A stretch of 64,000 nucleotides of DNA from Altererythrobacter sp. Root672. Lineage in GTDB: Bacteria > Pseudomonadota > Alphaproteobacteria > Sphingomonadales > Sphingomonadaceae. The stretch covers positions 1,240,001 through 1,304,000 of the forward strand of contig NZ_LMHH01000001.1 in NCBI RefSeq assembly GCF_001427865.1, in the 5' to 3' direction. The notes below the pieces were generated by a model. That model searched no databases, was not told where the DNA came from, and saw nothing but the letters and a program-made list of their open reading frames with translations. Positions 42,947-52,181 of this stretch are shown here, piece after piece. How positions within the stretch are numbered: the first letter of the stretch is position 1; each line of letters begins with the position of its first letter. A program made the position numbers and the translations under genes.

Positions 42947-44193
42947 GCCAGGGCCTCGACCAGACTATCGGCAATGCGGGCCATGTCCGCTTCGCTAAGT
43001 GTATGATCTACCGGGAACATGAGCGTCCGCCCGGCAAGCCCAGCAGCCGCAGGCAGGACACCATCCTTCCTGATGGGTAACCCGGCAAACGCTTCTTCCT
43101 TGCTCATGTCGGGGCAGGAGCCTGTGGCCACGGGAATGCCTTTGGCCGTCAGCTTGGCGATAACGCGAGCACGGTAGTGCTGGATTGGCTCGTCCAGGCG
43201 CTCGCGGAGCTGAACGTAGAATTTGTACCATGCACTCCGGACTGATGCGGGAGGCTGGAAGACGTCAAGGCTCGGATGGCCTTCCAATGCCGTGGTAAGG
43301 ACTTCGACGTTGCGCGCCCGGCAATCAAGCCACTCCGGCAAACGCCGCAATTGCTTTCTGCCGATAGCGGCCTGCATCTCGGTCAGGCGGTAATTGGAGC
43401 CCGGCCCGTCGTGGATGTACCGGAATTCGCCAGGTACGCCCTTGCCGTCGGTGAGCTTTGCGGGGTTCTTCCCGTGATCCTTGTAGGACCAGGCAATGTC
43501 GTGGTGCCGACGGTCCTTGAACAGGACCATGCCCCCTTCCCCTCCCGTGGACATGATCTTGTCGGTGCAGAAGGAAAACGAGGAAATATCCCCGAACGAA
43601 CCCACGCGACGCCCCTCTATCTCGGCTCCGTGGGCCTGGGCACAATCCTCGATCAGGAACAGGCCATACTTCTCCGCCAGGCCGACTAGCGCTCGCATGT
43701 CGCAAGGCCATCCGGCTAGATGGACGCAGATGATCGCTCTGGTGCGCGCCCCAATCAGGCGCTCGACCGAGACGGGATCGATGTTCTGGCTGTCCGGCAA
43801 GACATCGGCGAACACCGGCATTGCCCCGGAAGCGAGCACACAGCTTGCGGTCGCAAAGAAGCTCCGCGCGGGAACGATGACCTCGTCCCCCGGCCCAACG
43901 TCCAAGGCGCGCAGTGCCAGTTCCAGCGACACTGTTCCGTTGGCCACACAGAAGGCATGATCCATGCCGATGTAGCTCGCGAACTCTCGTGCGAAGAGCG
44001 CGTTTTGCTTGCCATGGACCAGGCTGTTCACCTGACCAGTTCGCAACACTTCGGCTACGGCGTCGATCTCGTCGTCCTCGTGACGCGGCCACTGGCTACG
44101 CACGGGCGGCAGGGCGTGATCTGCCGTGGACAGATCATCGCTGAAGTCTGACGGTAGTTCCGAACGAAAGTGAGCGGCGCTCGCTTCCTTCAT
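42943..44193 (-). CDS. DegT/DnrJ/EryC1 sugar aminotransferase
   Basis: 416-residue fold-I PLP enzyme with the internal-aldimine Lys present (SFCTDKIMSTGGEGG), in contrast to the His variant at 22337-23557. Other motifs are ANGTVSLELALRAL, HLAGWPCDM, IEDCAQAHGAE and GSNYRLTEMQAAIGR. Encoded directly after a WbpM/PglF-type dehydratase (4-bp overlap), it most likely aminates C4 of a UDP-4-keto-6-deoxy-HexNAc, as PglE does. Confidence 0.93.
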   Translation of the reverse strand: MKEASAAHFRSELPSDFSDDLSTADHALPPVRSQWPRHEDDEIDAVAEVLRTGQVNSLVHGKQNALFAREFASYIGMDHAFCVANGTVSLELALRALDVGPGDEVIVPARSFFATASCVLASGAMPVFADVLPDSQNIDPVSVERLIGARTRAIICVHLAGWPCDMRALVGLAEKYGLFLIEDCAQAHGAEIEGRRVGSFGDISSFSFCTDKIMSTGGEGGMVLFKDRRHHDIAWSYKDHGKNPAKLTDGKGVPGEFRYIHDGPGSNYRLTEMQAAIGRKQLRRLPEWLDCRARNVEVLTTALEGHPSLDVFQPPASVRSAWYKFYVQLRERLDEPIQHYRARVIAKLTAKGIPVATGSCPDMSKEEAFAGLPIRKDGVLPAAAGLAGRTLMFPVDHTLSEADMARIADSLVEALA

Positions 44194-46280
44194 AACGGGA
44201 TCGCTTTCTCATTTGTGCTGGATGAGCGACCCCCGGGCGGTGCAGTGAAGATATCGAACGTTGCCCCGCTGGCCGGGATCTTCGTGAGATTGTGAGTGAT
44301 CGTCCGCGCTTCCGCCTGATCGCCTTGGGCAACGGCGCGCGCCAGGCGGTCGATGCTCTTGGTGATGAAGGGAAGAGGAATGGGCTGCGACAGCGCCTCG
44401 AAGATGCCCTTGATGCCGGATTCAACCTGCTCTTCGCAGTTGTCGAACAACTCTTCGAACAGCTTCTCTCCAGGACGAACACCGACGAACTCGATTGGAA
44501 CGTCGGTTTCCGGTTCGAGGCCGTAAAGCCGGATCATTCGACATGCGAGATCGACGATCTTCACGGGATTACCCATGTCGAGGACGAAGATCGTGCCTCG
44601 CGGAGTGTCGTAATTGAGCGAGCTTGAGCTGCTCTGCAAAATCAGTTGCACGGCTTCGCGAACCGTCATGAAGAAGCGCTCGATGTCCGGATGCGTGACC
44701 GTGAGCGGTTTGCCTTCCTCAAGCTGGCGCCGGAACAGGGGCACCACCGATCCGCTCGACCCCAACACGTTTCCGAACCGAACGGTCATGAACCGCGGCG
44801 CTTCCTCATCGTCCGCACCGCACATATCCAGAGCCTGGCAATAAAGTTCGCCAACCCGCTTCGTCGCCCCCATCATCCCCACCGGATTGACGGCTTTGTC
44901 GGTCGAGATTTGGATCATGGCCTTGGCCGAAAACTCGCAGACCGCGTCGGCGATGGTCTTGGTGCCGATGATGTTGGTCTGCACGCCAGCGCAGGGGTTC
45001 ATCTCCACGATCGGCACGTGCTTCAGCGCCGCAGCGTGATAGACGATGTCGGGGCGATGCTTGGCAAAGACCCGGCGCACTTCCTCCTGGTCGTACACAC
45101 TGCACAGTTCCGCGTGGATTTCGACCTCAGGATAGGCCTCACGCAGGCGCATCTCGATCGTGTAAAGTTGGTACTCGCTATGCTCGAGCAGGATCAATTT
45201 CGATGGCCTGAAGCTAGCTAGCTGCCAGCAAAGTTCGCCGCCAATCGTTCCTCCGGCACCCGTAACCAGAACGCGCTTGCCGCCGACCTCACGAGAGATG
45301 AGCTCGCCATCCATCTCGTATTCGTTGCGGCCCAGCAACTTCTTGACCGAGATCTCGCCGGGGTTCGACGCGCTTGGGGATTGGAGGATGTGGCTCCAGC
45401 AATCGCGGATGCGCGAAAGGTCGAGCCCGAGCTGGCGGGCACGGTGCGACAAGCGGGCCATTTCGCGGTGGCTCAAATGGGTGCCGTCATCGCAGGCAAT
45501 CACCAAGGACGGGCGTTGATCGCGCTGCTCAAGCGTCGCGACCACCTCCACCAGCATGTCGTGACTGCCTAGGACCGGGACGCCGGCAAGCCGGTTAAGC
45601 GTATCGCTGATCGACGGCAAAAGAACGCCAGCGATGCGGAACGACGGCTCCTCCTCAGCCCGGAGCAAATGGATCACGGACAATGCCCATTGGGGCGAGC
45701 CGACCAATATCGCCCATCGAGTGCCGTCCGCGCCGCTTCTGTGAGCCACGCTCGGTCCGGTCCCCGAAAGCCACTCCCGGACAATTCTTCGAGATGCACG
45801 CAAGGCCATCAACAACGCAGTGGCGAACATCAGGTGATCGAGCGCGAGCGGAACGATGCCGCGGCCGATGGCCCGAACGTCAGGAACCGCCAATGAGGAA
45901 GTCCAGGCTATCAGCAGCCCAACTATGAGCACACCGACCAGCGTAAGCGCATGCCAGAAGCCATAGTATCGCCAACTCCGGCGATAGATTCCGGAAATGT
46001 ACAGGACGGCGACGACGATCGACCCGAACGGCAGAGTGATCCACCATTGCGTCATCACGCTCGCCACTTCCGGCGAGTTCGATTGATTTGCGAGGAGAAC
46101 CAGGCCGAAGACCAGCGCGAGGTAATCGACCAGGACAAGCGTCAGGGTTCGCGTTGCGCGCCTGACGCTGAACGGCCGGCGCGCCGGTCCCGATTGCTGG
46201 CCGATAAGCGTGATCCGGTGATCCTGCCCCTCAAGGTGAGAAGTCAGTTCCCCATCGTTACCGGCAATGACATTCGTCAT
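44190..46280 (-). CDS. WbpM/PglF/CapD-type nucleotide-sugar dehydratase
   Basis: 696-residue membrane-anchored SDR. The N-terminal part has about four transmembrane helices (residues 45-160) and a degenerate Rossmann domain. The C-terminal catalytic domain has VLVTGAGGTIGGELCWQL, HAAALKHVPIVEMNP, and the active-site region ISTDKAVNPVGMMGATKR, in which Met replaces the SDR Tyr as in WbpM and PglF. RFGNVLGSSGSVVPLF and GVRPGEKLFEEL follow. It converts UDP-GlcNAc to a 4-keto-6-deoxy product. ATG 46280 was chosen over 46424 because the latter adds a Cys-rich unlike extension. Confidence 0.94.
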   Translation of the reverse strand: MTNVIAGNDGELTSHLEGQDHRITLIGQQSGPARRPFSVRRATRTLTLVLVDYLALVFGLVLLANQSNSPEVASVMTQWWITLPFGSIVVAVLYISGIYRRSWRYYGFWHALTLVGVLIVGLLIAWTSSLAVPDVRAIGRGIVPLALDHLMFATALLMALRASRRIVREWLSGTGPSVAHRSGADGTRWAILVGSPQWALSVIHLLRAEEEPSFRIAGVLLPSISDTLNRLAGVPVLGSHDMLVEVVATLEQRDQRPSLVIACDDGTHLSHREMARLSHRARQLGLDLSRIRDCWSHILQSPSASNPGEISVKKLLGRNEYEMDGELISREVGGKRVLVTGAGGTIGGELCWQLASFRPSKLILLEHSEYQLYTIEMRLREAYPEVEIHAELCSVYDQEEVRRVFAKHRPDIVYHAAALKHVPIVEMNPCAGVQTNIIGTKTIADAVCEFSAKAMIQISTDKAVNPVGMMGATKRVGELYCQALDMCGADDEEAPRFMTVRFGNVLGSSGSVVPLFRRQLEEGKPLTVTHPDIERFFMTVREAVQLILQSSSSSLNYDTPRGTIFVLDMGNPVKIVDLACRMIRLYGLEPETDVPIEFVGVRPGEKLFEELFDNCEEQVESGIKGIFEALSQPIPLPFITKSIDRLARAVAQGDQAEARTITHNLTKIPASGATFDIFTAPPGGRSSSTNEKAIPL

Positions 46281-46651
46281 GGGTGGTGCGCCCTTCCTCT
46301 CGCCCCCGATCAATCGATCGCCAGAAGAACAGAACAATTCGGACTTTAGAGCTAAGCAGCGATAATCTATCGGTCGCCAACAAACACAGGTGCAATTAGC
46401 CATCAGCCATAATGGCAGGCGCATAGCCTTTGGGATGTCTGCCCTGCTCCCTTAGCTCTCTTCGCTAGTGGGCACGCCGCAGAGCACCCTTTTGGCGCTG
46501 CCATCCTATCCGAAGGGTTATCAAACCGATGACCGGGTTGCCGATCGGCATGGGCGTGCCAACTATACGGCGTCCACTTGGTCTGGGTGAACGGGGGTGC
46601 CGGACAGCCGGCTTGAATGCCCGTGACCCGAGTAGAGCACGGTAAAACCTC
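46281..46651. other. Divergent promoter region, 371 bp
   Basis: Between the dehydratase (minus) and a GT4 gene (plus). No gene is visible. It carries the recurrent element AGGGTTATCAAACC at 46514-46527, similar to GGGGTTATCGCACC at 42062-42075. Promoters for both operons of the amido-sugar module are expected here. Confidence 0.45.
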
Positions 46652-47890
46652 GTGAAAATATTGATCTTATCGAGCCTAGCCTATTCGTTGACGAATTTTC
46701 GCGGGGCCCTCCTCGCGGACATGCGGCGCAATGGACACAAGGTCATAGCCGTTGCACCGGACGACAATCCCGAAGTCAGGGAAAAGCTTGCGGCAAACGG
46801 AATCGACTTCCGCGTGATCCCAATGCAGCGAGCAGGCAAGAACCCGTTCAGCGACCTTTGGTTGTTATTGAACTATCTTTGGCTCATGACCCGCGAGAAA
46901 CCGGACCTCGTCCTCGCCTACACACAGAAGCCGATCGTGTACGGAGGTCTTGCCGCCCGAATACTGTGCATCCCGCGGTTTTACGCACTCATGTCCGGTC
47001 TCGGTCATGTATTCGGCTCATCTGGACAAGTCGACACGGTCTTCAGGCTGATCGTCGCCAAGCTCTATCGAGAAGCAGTCAGGTGGGCGCGAGCCATTTT
47101 CGTGTTCAATGCCAACGATCGAGAAGACATGCTCCGGTTGGGCATCATCTCGCCCGAGCAGAACGTCATCCAGGTCCCTGGATCGGGAGTCGACGTGGAC
47201 CATTTTGCGTTCACTCCGCCCGTTCAGTCCCCGACCTCGTTCGTGCTGATCGCGCGGCTCATGCGCGACAAAGGCATCTACGAATTCGCAGAGGCCGCGA
47301 AGCTTGTGAGCGCCGACCATCCGAACTGCAAGTTCAGCATTCTTGGTCACATCGATTCCGAGAATCCCACGGGGCTCACCGTGGCGAAATGCGAACGTCT
47401 GGCTCAGCGATATCCGGTCCGCTTCATTCCCGGCACCAAGGATATCCGCCCCTTCCTTTCGAGCGCCTCGGTGTTCGTGCTCCCCTCCTATTATCGGGAG
47501 GGGCTTCCCCGTACCATTCTCGAAGCCATGGCAATGGGGCGGCCGGTAATCACGACCGATATGCCCGGATGCCGTGATCCGATTGAGGAAGGAGGCAACG
47601 GCTTCCTCGTTCCTCCTCGTGACACAGCAGCGCTCGCCGAGGCCATGCTCCGTTTCGTGAAAAAACCAGCGCTGCTCGAACAGATGGGCCGGCGCTCAAG
47701 GGAACTGGCGGAAGAGACCTACGATGTCAGAAAGGTCAATCGGCTCCTTCTCAGCGAAATGGATCTTGAATCACCATTTGGCTATGAGAGCACGATCAGG
47801 CCGTCCCCAGTGAAACGATCACTTGGCAGTGCCGGCACCGCCACCACGCAAGCCAGTAAACTCGACAGACCTGCCCGTGCAGCAAGCTGA
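46652..47890 (+). CDS. GT4 glycosyltransferase, PglA/CapJ-like
   Basis: 412-residue GT-B enzyme. The start KILILSSLAYSLTNFRGALL and VLAYTQKPIVYGGLAARIL are typical of PglA-like enzymes that add the second sugar to an undecaprenyl-diphospho-amino-sugar. The donor domain shows LIARLMRDKGIYEFAEAAKL, PGTKDIRPFLSSASVFVLPS and REGLPRTILEAMAMGRPVITTD. Divergent to the WbpM-type gene and followed by formyltransferase and deacetylase genes, it fits the amido-sugar module. The start codon is GTG; the Ser/Thr-rich tail is unlike the family. Confidence 0.92.
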   Translation: MKILILSSLAYSLTNFRGALLADMRRNGHKVIAVAPDDNPEVREKLAANGIDFRVIPMQRAGKNPFSDLWLLLNYLWLMTREKPDLVLAYTQKPIVYGGLAARILCIPRFYALMSGLGHVFGSSGQVDTVFRLIVAKLYREAVRWARAIFVFNANDREDMLRLGIISPEQNVIQVPGSGVDVDHFAFTPPVQSPTSFVLIARLMRDKGIYEFAEAAKLVSADHPNCKFSILGHIDSENPTGLTVAKCERLAQRYPVRFIPGTKDIRPFLSSASVFVLPSYYREGLPRTILEAMAMGRPVITTDMPGCRDPIEEGGNGFLVPPRDTAALAEAMLRFVKKPALLEQMGRRSRELAEETYDVRKVNRLLLSEMDLESPFGYESTIRPSPVKRSLGSAGTATTQASKLDRPARAAS

Positions 47891-47934
47891 CGGCGTGGCA
47901 CATCATCCTGCAATCCTGACTAGGGTAGCTTGAC

Positions 47935-48840
47935 GTGCGTGCAGTGGTAGTGGGTGCCGTCGGCAGCACTGAAGTATTAATCAACGCCTTGATCGCCGAT
48001 CCGGCGTGGGAGCTCGCTCTAGTCGTCACTGTCCCGCCGGAGCTCCATGGTCGGCATTCGGACATCGTCGATCTGTCCGATCTCGCCGCCGAGGCCGGGT
48101 GTGCCTTGCATTTCACCGCCCACACTAATGACGAACCAACGCTAGCGGCCGTGCGTCGCGCCGAGCCCGACTACATCTTCGTAGTCGGTTGGTCGCAGCT
48201 CTGCAGATCGGAGTTTCTGGCCCTGAAACCCGGCCGGATTGTCGGGTACCATCCTGCCGCTCTCCCACGGCTGCGAGGAAGGGCCGTATTACCCTGGACC
48301 ATCCTGCTCGATGAGAAGATCACTGCCGGGAGCCTCTTCTGGTTGGAAGAGGGGACCGATGACGGCGATCTGATCGCGCAAGAGTTCTTCCATGTGGCGC
48401 CCGACGAGACAGCCACGACCCTGTACGCCAGGCACATGCTGGCGCTCGGAGCCATGCTGGCGCGAGTTCTGCCTGAGCTCGCCAGCGGACGACAGCCACG
48501 GACCGCGCAGGACGAGCGGTACGCAACTTACGCTGCAAAGCGCACACCATCGGACGGGCTCATCAATTGGGCCGCTGGTGCCCGTGAGATCGATCGGCTT
48601 GTGCGGGCGGTTGGGCGCCCTTACCCTGGCGCCTTCAGCTACCTCGGGGACGAAAAGCTCATCCTATGGAAATCATCGCCGGCTGCAGATGATGGACGTT
48701 ATCATGCACGGCCTGGGCAAATCGTGGCCTGTGGAGACGATACGTTGGTAGTTCAAACCGGCGACGGACTGCTGCAGGTCGAGGATTGGGAACTTGAGGG
48801 ACAATCACGGCCGCGGATACACGCTGTGTTGGGGCGCTGA
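47935..48840 (+). CDS. Formyltransferase-like protein (amino-sugar N-formylation candidate)
   Basis: 301 residues with the formyl_transf_N fold and a C-terminal OB-like domain. The core motif is GYHPAALPRLRGRAVLPWTI and the catalytic-Asp region is EEGTDDGDLIAQEFF. N10-formyl-THF formyltransferases such as ArnA use an Asn-His-Asp triad; here His and Asp are kept but Gly stands in the Asn position (G-Y-H-P). Context with a sugar 4-aminotransferase and PIG-L deacetylase suggests a nucleotide-sugar formyltransferase. The start is GTG 47935; the PIG-L gene follows after 3 bp. Confidence 0.82.
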   Translation: MRAVVVGAVGSTEVLINALIADPAWELALVVTVPPELHGRHSDIVDLSDLAAEAGCALHFTAHTNDEPTLAAVRRAEPDYIFVVGWSQLCRSEFLALKPGRIVGYHPAALPRLRGRAVLPWTILLDEKITAGSLFWLEEGTDDGDLIAQEFFHVAPDETATTLYARHMLALGAMLARVLPELASGRQPRTAQDERYATYAAKRTPSDGLINWAAGAREIDRLVRAVGRPYPGAFSYLGDEKLILWKSSPAADDGRYHARPGQIVACGDDTLVVQTGDGLLQVEDWELEGQSRPRIHAVLGR

Positions 48841-48843
48841 CCG

Positions 48844-49536
48844 ATGGGCGAGCTGAAGCACCTTGGGCGCGTGCTGGTGATCGCGCCCCATCCGGACGAC
48901 GAAATCCTCGGCTGTGGCGGCACAATGGCTCGTCTCGCTGCCGAAGGGCATGACGTTCACGTAGCAATCGCGACCCAGGGCTACCCGCCCGCGTTCTCGG
49001 AAGAGAGTGTCGCGCAGGTCAGACGCGAGATGACGAACGCTCACGAAATCGTGCGCGTCACCAAGACGCACGTGCTGGACTTACCCGCCGCGGCACTGGA
49101 TCAAGTGCCGGCTTCCGAGCTTAACGCCAGGCTTGGACGGCTGGTCGAGGAAGTCGAACCGGACACTCTCTTCCTCCCATTCGTAGGGGATATTCACGGC
49201 GATCATCAGCTGATCTTTCTAGCGTCGATGGTCGCTGCCCGGCCCAGGCACGACAAAGCTCCGTCCCGAATATTCTGTTACGAGACGCTATCCGAAACGA
49301 ACTGGTATGCTGCGCCGATAACGCCCGCATTCGTGCCCAATGTCTTTGTCGACATCGCCGACACACTTCAGGTCAAGCTGGACGCGTTCGCAGCGTTCGA
49401 GAGCCAGGTCCGTCGCTTCCCCGAGGAACGCTCGATCGAAGCGATCGAAGCTCTCGCACGAGTTCGTGGGGCGGCCGTGCATCTGCGCGCTGCCGAAGGG
49501 TTCATGCTAATCAGGGAAATAGCCCGCAAGGCCTGA
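48844..49536 (+). CDS. PIG-L/LmbE-family deacetylase
   Basis: 230 residues with the zinc-binding motif APHPDDE (His16, Asp19) near the N-terminus and the third ligand in DIHGDHQ. The family removes acetyl groups from GlcNAc-type N-acetyl sugars. With the preceding formyltransferase-like gene (3-bp gap) it could swap an N-acetyl for an N-formyl group, which is inference. No signal peptide, so it acts in the cytoplasm on a nucleotide- or lipid-linked sugar. Confidence 0.93.
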   Translation: MGELKHLGRVLVIAPHPDDEILGCGGTMARLAAEGHDVHVAIATQGYPPAFSEESVAQVRREMTNAHEIVRVTKTHVLDLPAAALDQVPASELNARLGRLVEEVEPDTLFLPFVGDIHGDHQLIFLASMVAARPRHDKAPSRIFCYETLSETNWYAAPITPAFVPNVFVDIADTLQVKLDAFAAFESQVRRFPEERSIEAIEALARVRGAAVHLRAAEGFMLIREIARKA

Positions 49537-49877
49537 ACCGCGTTGGCAAATCCTCTCGACGCGGGATCCGCCGCAAGCGGTCGCGTAGAGCGACGCTACA
49601 TGACACCAGGCAATAGGCGCCAAGTCACCAATACAATCCATTGAAATATCAAATTATTTCAAATTGTCGGCCAAGAACGCCAAATTTCGGCGGTTGATAA
49701 TCCTTCGGCTCAGCGAAAATCAACCACGGTTCACCTCCTTTTGTTCAGACCGTATTGTGCCCTTATCATTAGCTTTGGCAATAAGCGCTCGGGCGGAGCG
49801 TCGTTGCAATAAGTTCAATGCAGCGCATCCCAATCTTCTTTGGCGTATCCATCGGTTTTATTGGGATTTGTTCAAGT
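49537..49877 (+). promoter_or_regulatory. Promoter/leader of first tandem lyase, with conserved hairpin
   Basis: 341 bp without a gene. It holds an AT-rich inverted repeat TTGAAAT-N8-ATTTCAA at 49641-49662. From ACCACGGTTC (49723) on, about 155 bp match the leader of the second lyase at 52028-52181. Shared blocks are ACCACGGTTC, GCTTTGGCAA and GCGTCG-N-TGCAATAAG. ATCCCAAT (49827-49834) pairs with ATTGGGAT (49860-49867) around a 25-nt loop, ending 10 nt before the ATG and including the only G-rich segment near the start. Confidence 0.6.
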
Positions 49878-51761
49878 ATGAACCTGCACCGGGTGAAGCT
49901 GTTCGCTTCAGCAAGCATTCTTCTTATGTGTCTGTCAGCTTGCGAAGGTGGATCTAGCTCCGGTGGCGGTGGAACTCCCACGCCAGCGCCCGTGCCGACA
50001 CCAGCTCCGACGCCGGTGCCTTCACCGTCACCGACCCCCTCGCCGTCTCCGACACCGGTGCCAACTCCAACTCCCGCACCGACACCCACTCCAACCTCCA
50101 CGCCGACGCCAACGCCGAGCGCAGGGAACGTCAGCGCGTTCACGAACCCGGACGACGGTGCCATTCCAGATCGCGCCAAGCATCCAATCGCGTTTCCTAC
50201 CGCGATTGGTTTCGGTCGCGCGACGAGTGTGCGGAGCAGCGATGCAGTGGTCTACAAGATCAACTCGCTGGAGGATTCGGCCAGCCCGGGTGATGGCAAG
50301 ATAACTTATCGCGAATGCGCCCTCGCCCTGGCAGTCACGTCGCCTTACGCGATCCCCGCCGGGAGGCCGCGTTACTGCGTGTTCGACGTTTCGGGCGCGA
50401 TCATCATGCAATCGCCGGCCCAGATCACCACGGGCAAGATCTACATCGCTGGCCAGACATCGCCGGGAGGGATCGAATTCCGGCTTGGTGCAAACTACGA
50501 TCCGGTGGACTCCTTGATCGACACCAGGCGCGGCGGCGACAACATGATCTTGCGCCACGTGAGAGCCCGCTTGGGCGAGCATCCGACGCGTAATTCAGAC
50601 AACGGCGACCCGATCCGGCTCAACGCCACGAGCTACCAGATCCTCGATCACGTCTCGACCATGTACGGGACCGACGAAAGTCTCGAGGCCGATTGTTTCA
50701 ATTGCACGATTCAGTGGTCGATCATCGGGCCGAACATCTGCCGCAGTTCAGGGCATACGGCTGCCCTCCACTGCAAGACGTTCTTCCTCAAGCCGGCAGG
50801 CAACGTAACAATTGCCTATAATCTCAGCCAACACGGCGAGCAGCGCGGCGTCAACATCGCGCCTGGAACGTACCCCCAAGGCCCGGGCAGCTACGCCCAA
50901 GCGGACATCTTCAACAACGTCCTATATCACTTCGTGGCGGAGGGAGGATTGCTGTCGAACCAGTTCGGTAGCCCCTACGTCAACTATATGGGCAACGTCT
51001 ATTTGCGCGGCCCAAGATATAACGCATCGGACGGAAACTACCTCGCCGCATTTTATGCAGACGGCGCGCAATATGACTTTGGCTACAGTGTCTTCATGAA
51101 AGACAATGTTACTCCTCGCACGCGTATTGCAGGCCAGTTTGGCCAAACCGTCACCGACCCGTTCCAGAATGGAGCCGGGTTCCATTCGACGGCCAATCCT
51201 GCGGACGTCTGCGGAGTTACTGCCACGGGGATCAAGAACTGCGCGGTTAGCGGCCTCAGTGTCGTGCAAAACACCGCCTACACCACCGCACCAAACGTAA
51301 ACGGGCTGCAGTACGAATCGTGGATGATCGGAACGCCGATGCAGGCCATGCGCGACGTCCTGGCTTATGCGGGCGCGGAGCGGTGCCGTGACGGTTCATG
51401 CCGCGACAATGTCGACAGCCTCTACCTCGACGACGTTCGGACTTGCGACAGCAGCCCTTACCTCATGCAAAACGATTGGACGTCGACCGTCGCCGCTTCA
51501 GGTGGGTGGGCAAACCTGACTTCCACCGGCGGAGCAAAGCCCGATCGCGACAACGACGGCATGCCGGACGAATGGGAGCAGAAGTTCAAGAACACCAACC
51601 CCGACATCTGGGATGCCAACGCTGACGCTGACGGGGACGGATATCCAAATATCGAGGAATACCTGAACTTCCTCGCCCAGGATGACCTGCGATATCGCGG
51701 CATCTACGGCTCAGGAGCAGGTACTCTCCCGGCCTATAACTGCGGTCGCCCGATGTTCTAA
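49878..51761 (+). CDS. Pectate-lyase-like lipoprotein, tandem copy 1
   Basis: 627 residues. The lipobox CLSAC lipidates Cys22. A Pro/Thr/Ser/Ala repeat linker of about 50 residues (PT, PA, PS repeats) then spaces the enzyme from the membrane. The parallel beta-helix lyase-like domain has [54 protein letters not shown] and [18 protein letters not shown]. The C-terminus bears calcium-binding type-3-like repeats ([25 protein letters not shown]). It is highly similar to the next gene. An in-frame ATG at 49818 exists, but the second copy shows translation most likely begins at 49878. Confidence 0.86.
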   Translation: MNLHRVKLFASASILLMCLSACEGGSSSGGGGTPTPAPVPTPAPTPVPSPSPTPSPSPTPVPTPTPAPTPTPTSTPTPTPSAGNVSAFTNPDDGAIPDRAKHPIAFPTAIGFGRATSVRSSDAVVYKINSLEDSASPGDGKITYRECALALAVTSPYAIPAGRPRYCVFDVSGAIIMQSPAQITTGKIYIAGQTSPGGIEFRLGANYDPVDSLIDTRRGGDNMILRHVRARLGEHPTRNSDNGDPIRLNATSYQILDHVSTMYGTDESLEADCFNCTIQWSIIGPNICRSSGHTAALHCKTFFLKPAGNVTIAYNLSQHGEQRGVNIAPGTYPQGPGSYAQADIFNNVLYHFVAEGGLLSNQFGSPYVNYMGNVYLRGPRYNASDGNYLAAFYADGAQYDFGYSVFMKDNVTPRTRIAGQFGQTVTDPFQNGAGFHSTANPADVCGVTATGIKNCAVSGLSVVQNTAYTTAPNVNGLQYESWMIGTPMQAMRDVLAYAGAERCRDGSCRDNVDSLYLDDVRTCDSSPYLMQNDWTSTVAASGGWANLTSTGGAKPDRDNDGMPDEWEQKFKNTNPDIWDANADADGDGYPNIEEYLNFLAQDDLRYRGIYGSGAGTLPAYNCGRPMF

Positions 51762-51767
51762 GACTGC

Positions 51768-51793
51768 ATCGGTCTGCCGCGAGCAGTACCGAT
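51768..51793 (+). terminator. Hairpin after tandem lyase copy 1
   Basis: ATCGGTCTGC (51768-51777) pairs with GCAG-T-ACCGAT (51783-51793), a 10-bp stem with one bulged base and a 5-nt loop, starting 6 bp after the stop. No U-tract follows, so termination is likely but not certain. Confidence 0.45.
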
Positions 51794-52181
51794 CGCGTAG
51801 CGAAAATCGCCTCAGACGCCGCACAACCGACGAGTCCCGGCTATTTTCCGGGCTGGCTTGCTAGTTCGGCGAGGAAGCGTCCCTTCCGCGGCCAAATTGC
51901 GGCATAGCTCGGAAAAAATAAAATAAAAACAAATAGATTGTATGTCAATCGCAAGACTGTTTGAAGCCCGATTGCAAAATTAGACTACAATCCTGAGACT
52001 TACAATTTCTCATCTTAGCCAGATTCGACCACGGTTCGTCTAATTTTCGGCGAAACATACTGTGCTGATATCGCTTGCTTTGGCAAGAAAAGACCGGGTC
52101 AGGCGTCGCTGCAATAAGATAAGTGCAGCGAATCCCAATTCACATTGTCTTGTCCATTGGCTTGTTGGGATTTATTCAATT
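51794..52181 (+). promoter_or_regulatory. Promoter/leader of second tandem lyase, with conserved hairpin
   Basis: About 390 bp without a gene. An A-rich tract lies at 51911-51935 and the palindrome GATTG-TATGT-CAATC at 51936-51950. From ACCACGGTTC (52028) to the ATG (154 bp) it parallels the leader of copy 1 at nearly identical spacing. AATCCCAA (52131-52138) pairs with TTGGGATT (52165-52172) around a 26-nt loop, ending 9 nt before the ATG. Confidence 0.6.

Noticed and set aside
49940-50125. Possible CRISPR-like or tandem repeat array
   Set aside because: Units are short, degenerate and in frame inside a coding linker; no spacers or cas genes occur anywhere in the window.
49769-50179. Val/Gly-repeat protein on the minus strand
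   Set aside because: It is the complement of the Pro/Thr linker repeat in the lyase-like gene, not an elastin-like protein.
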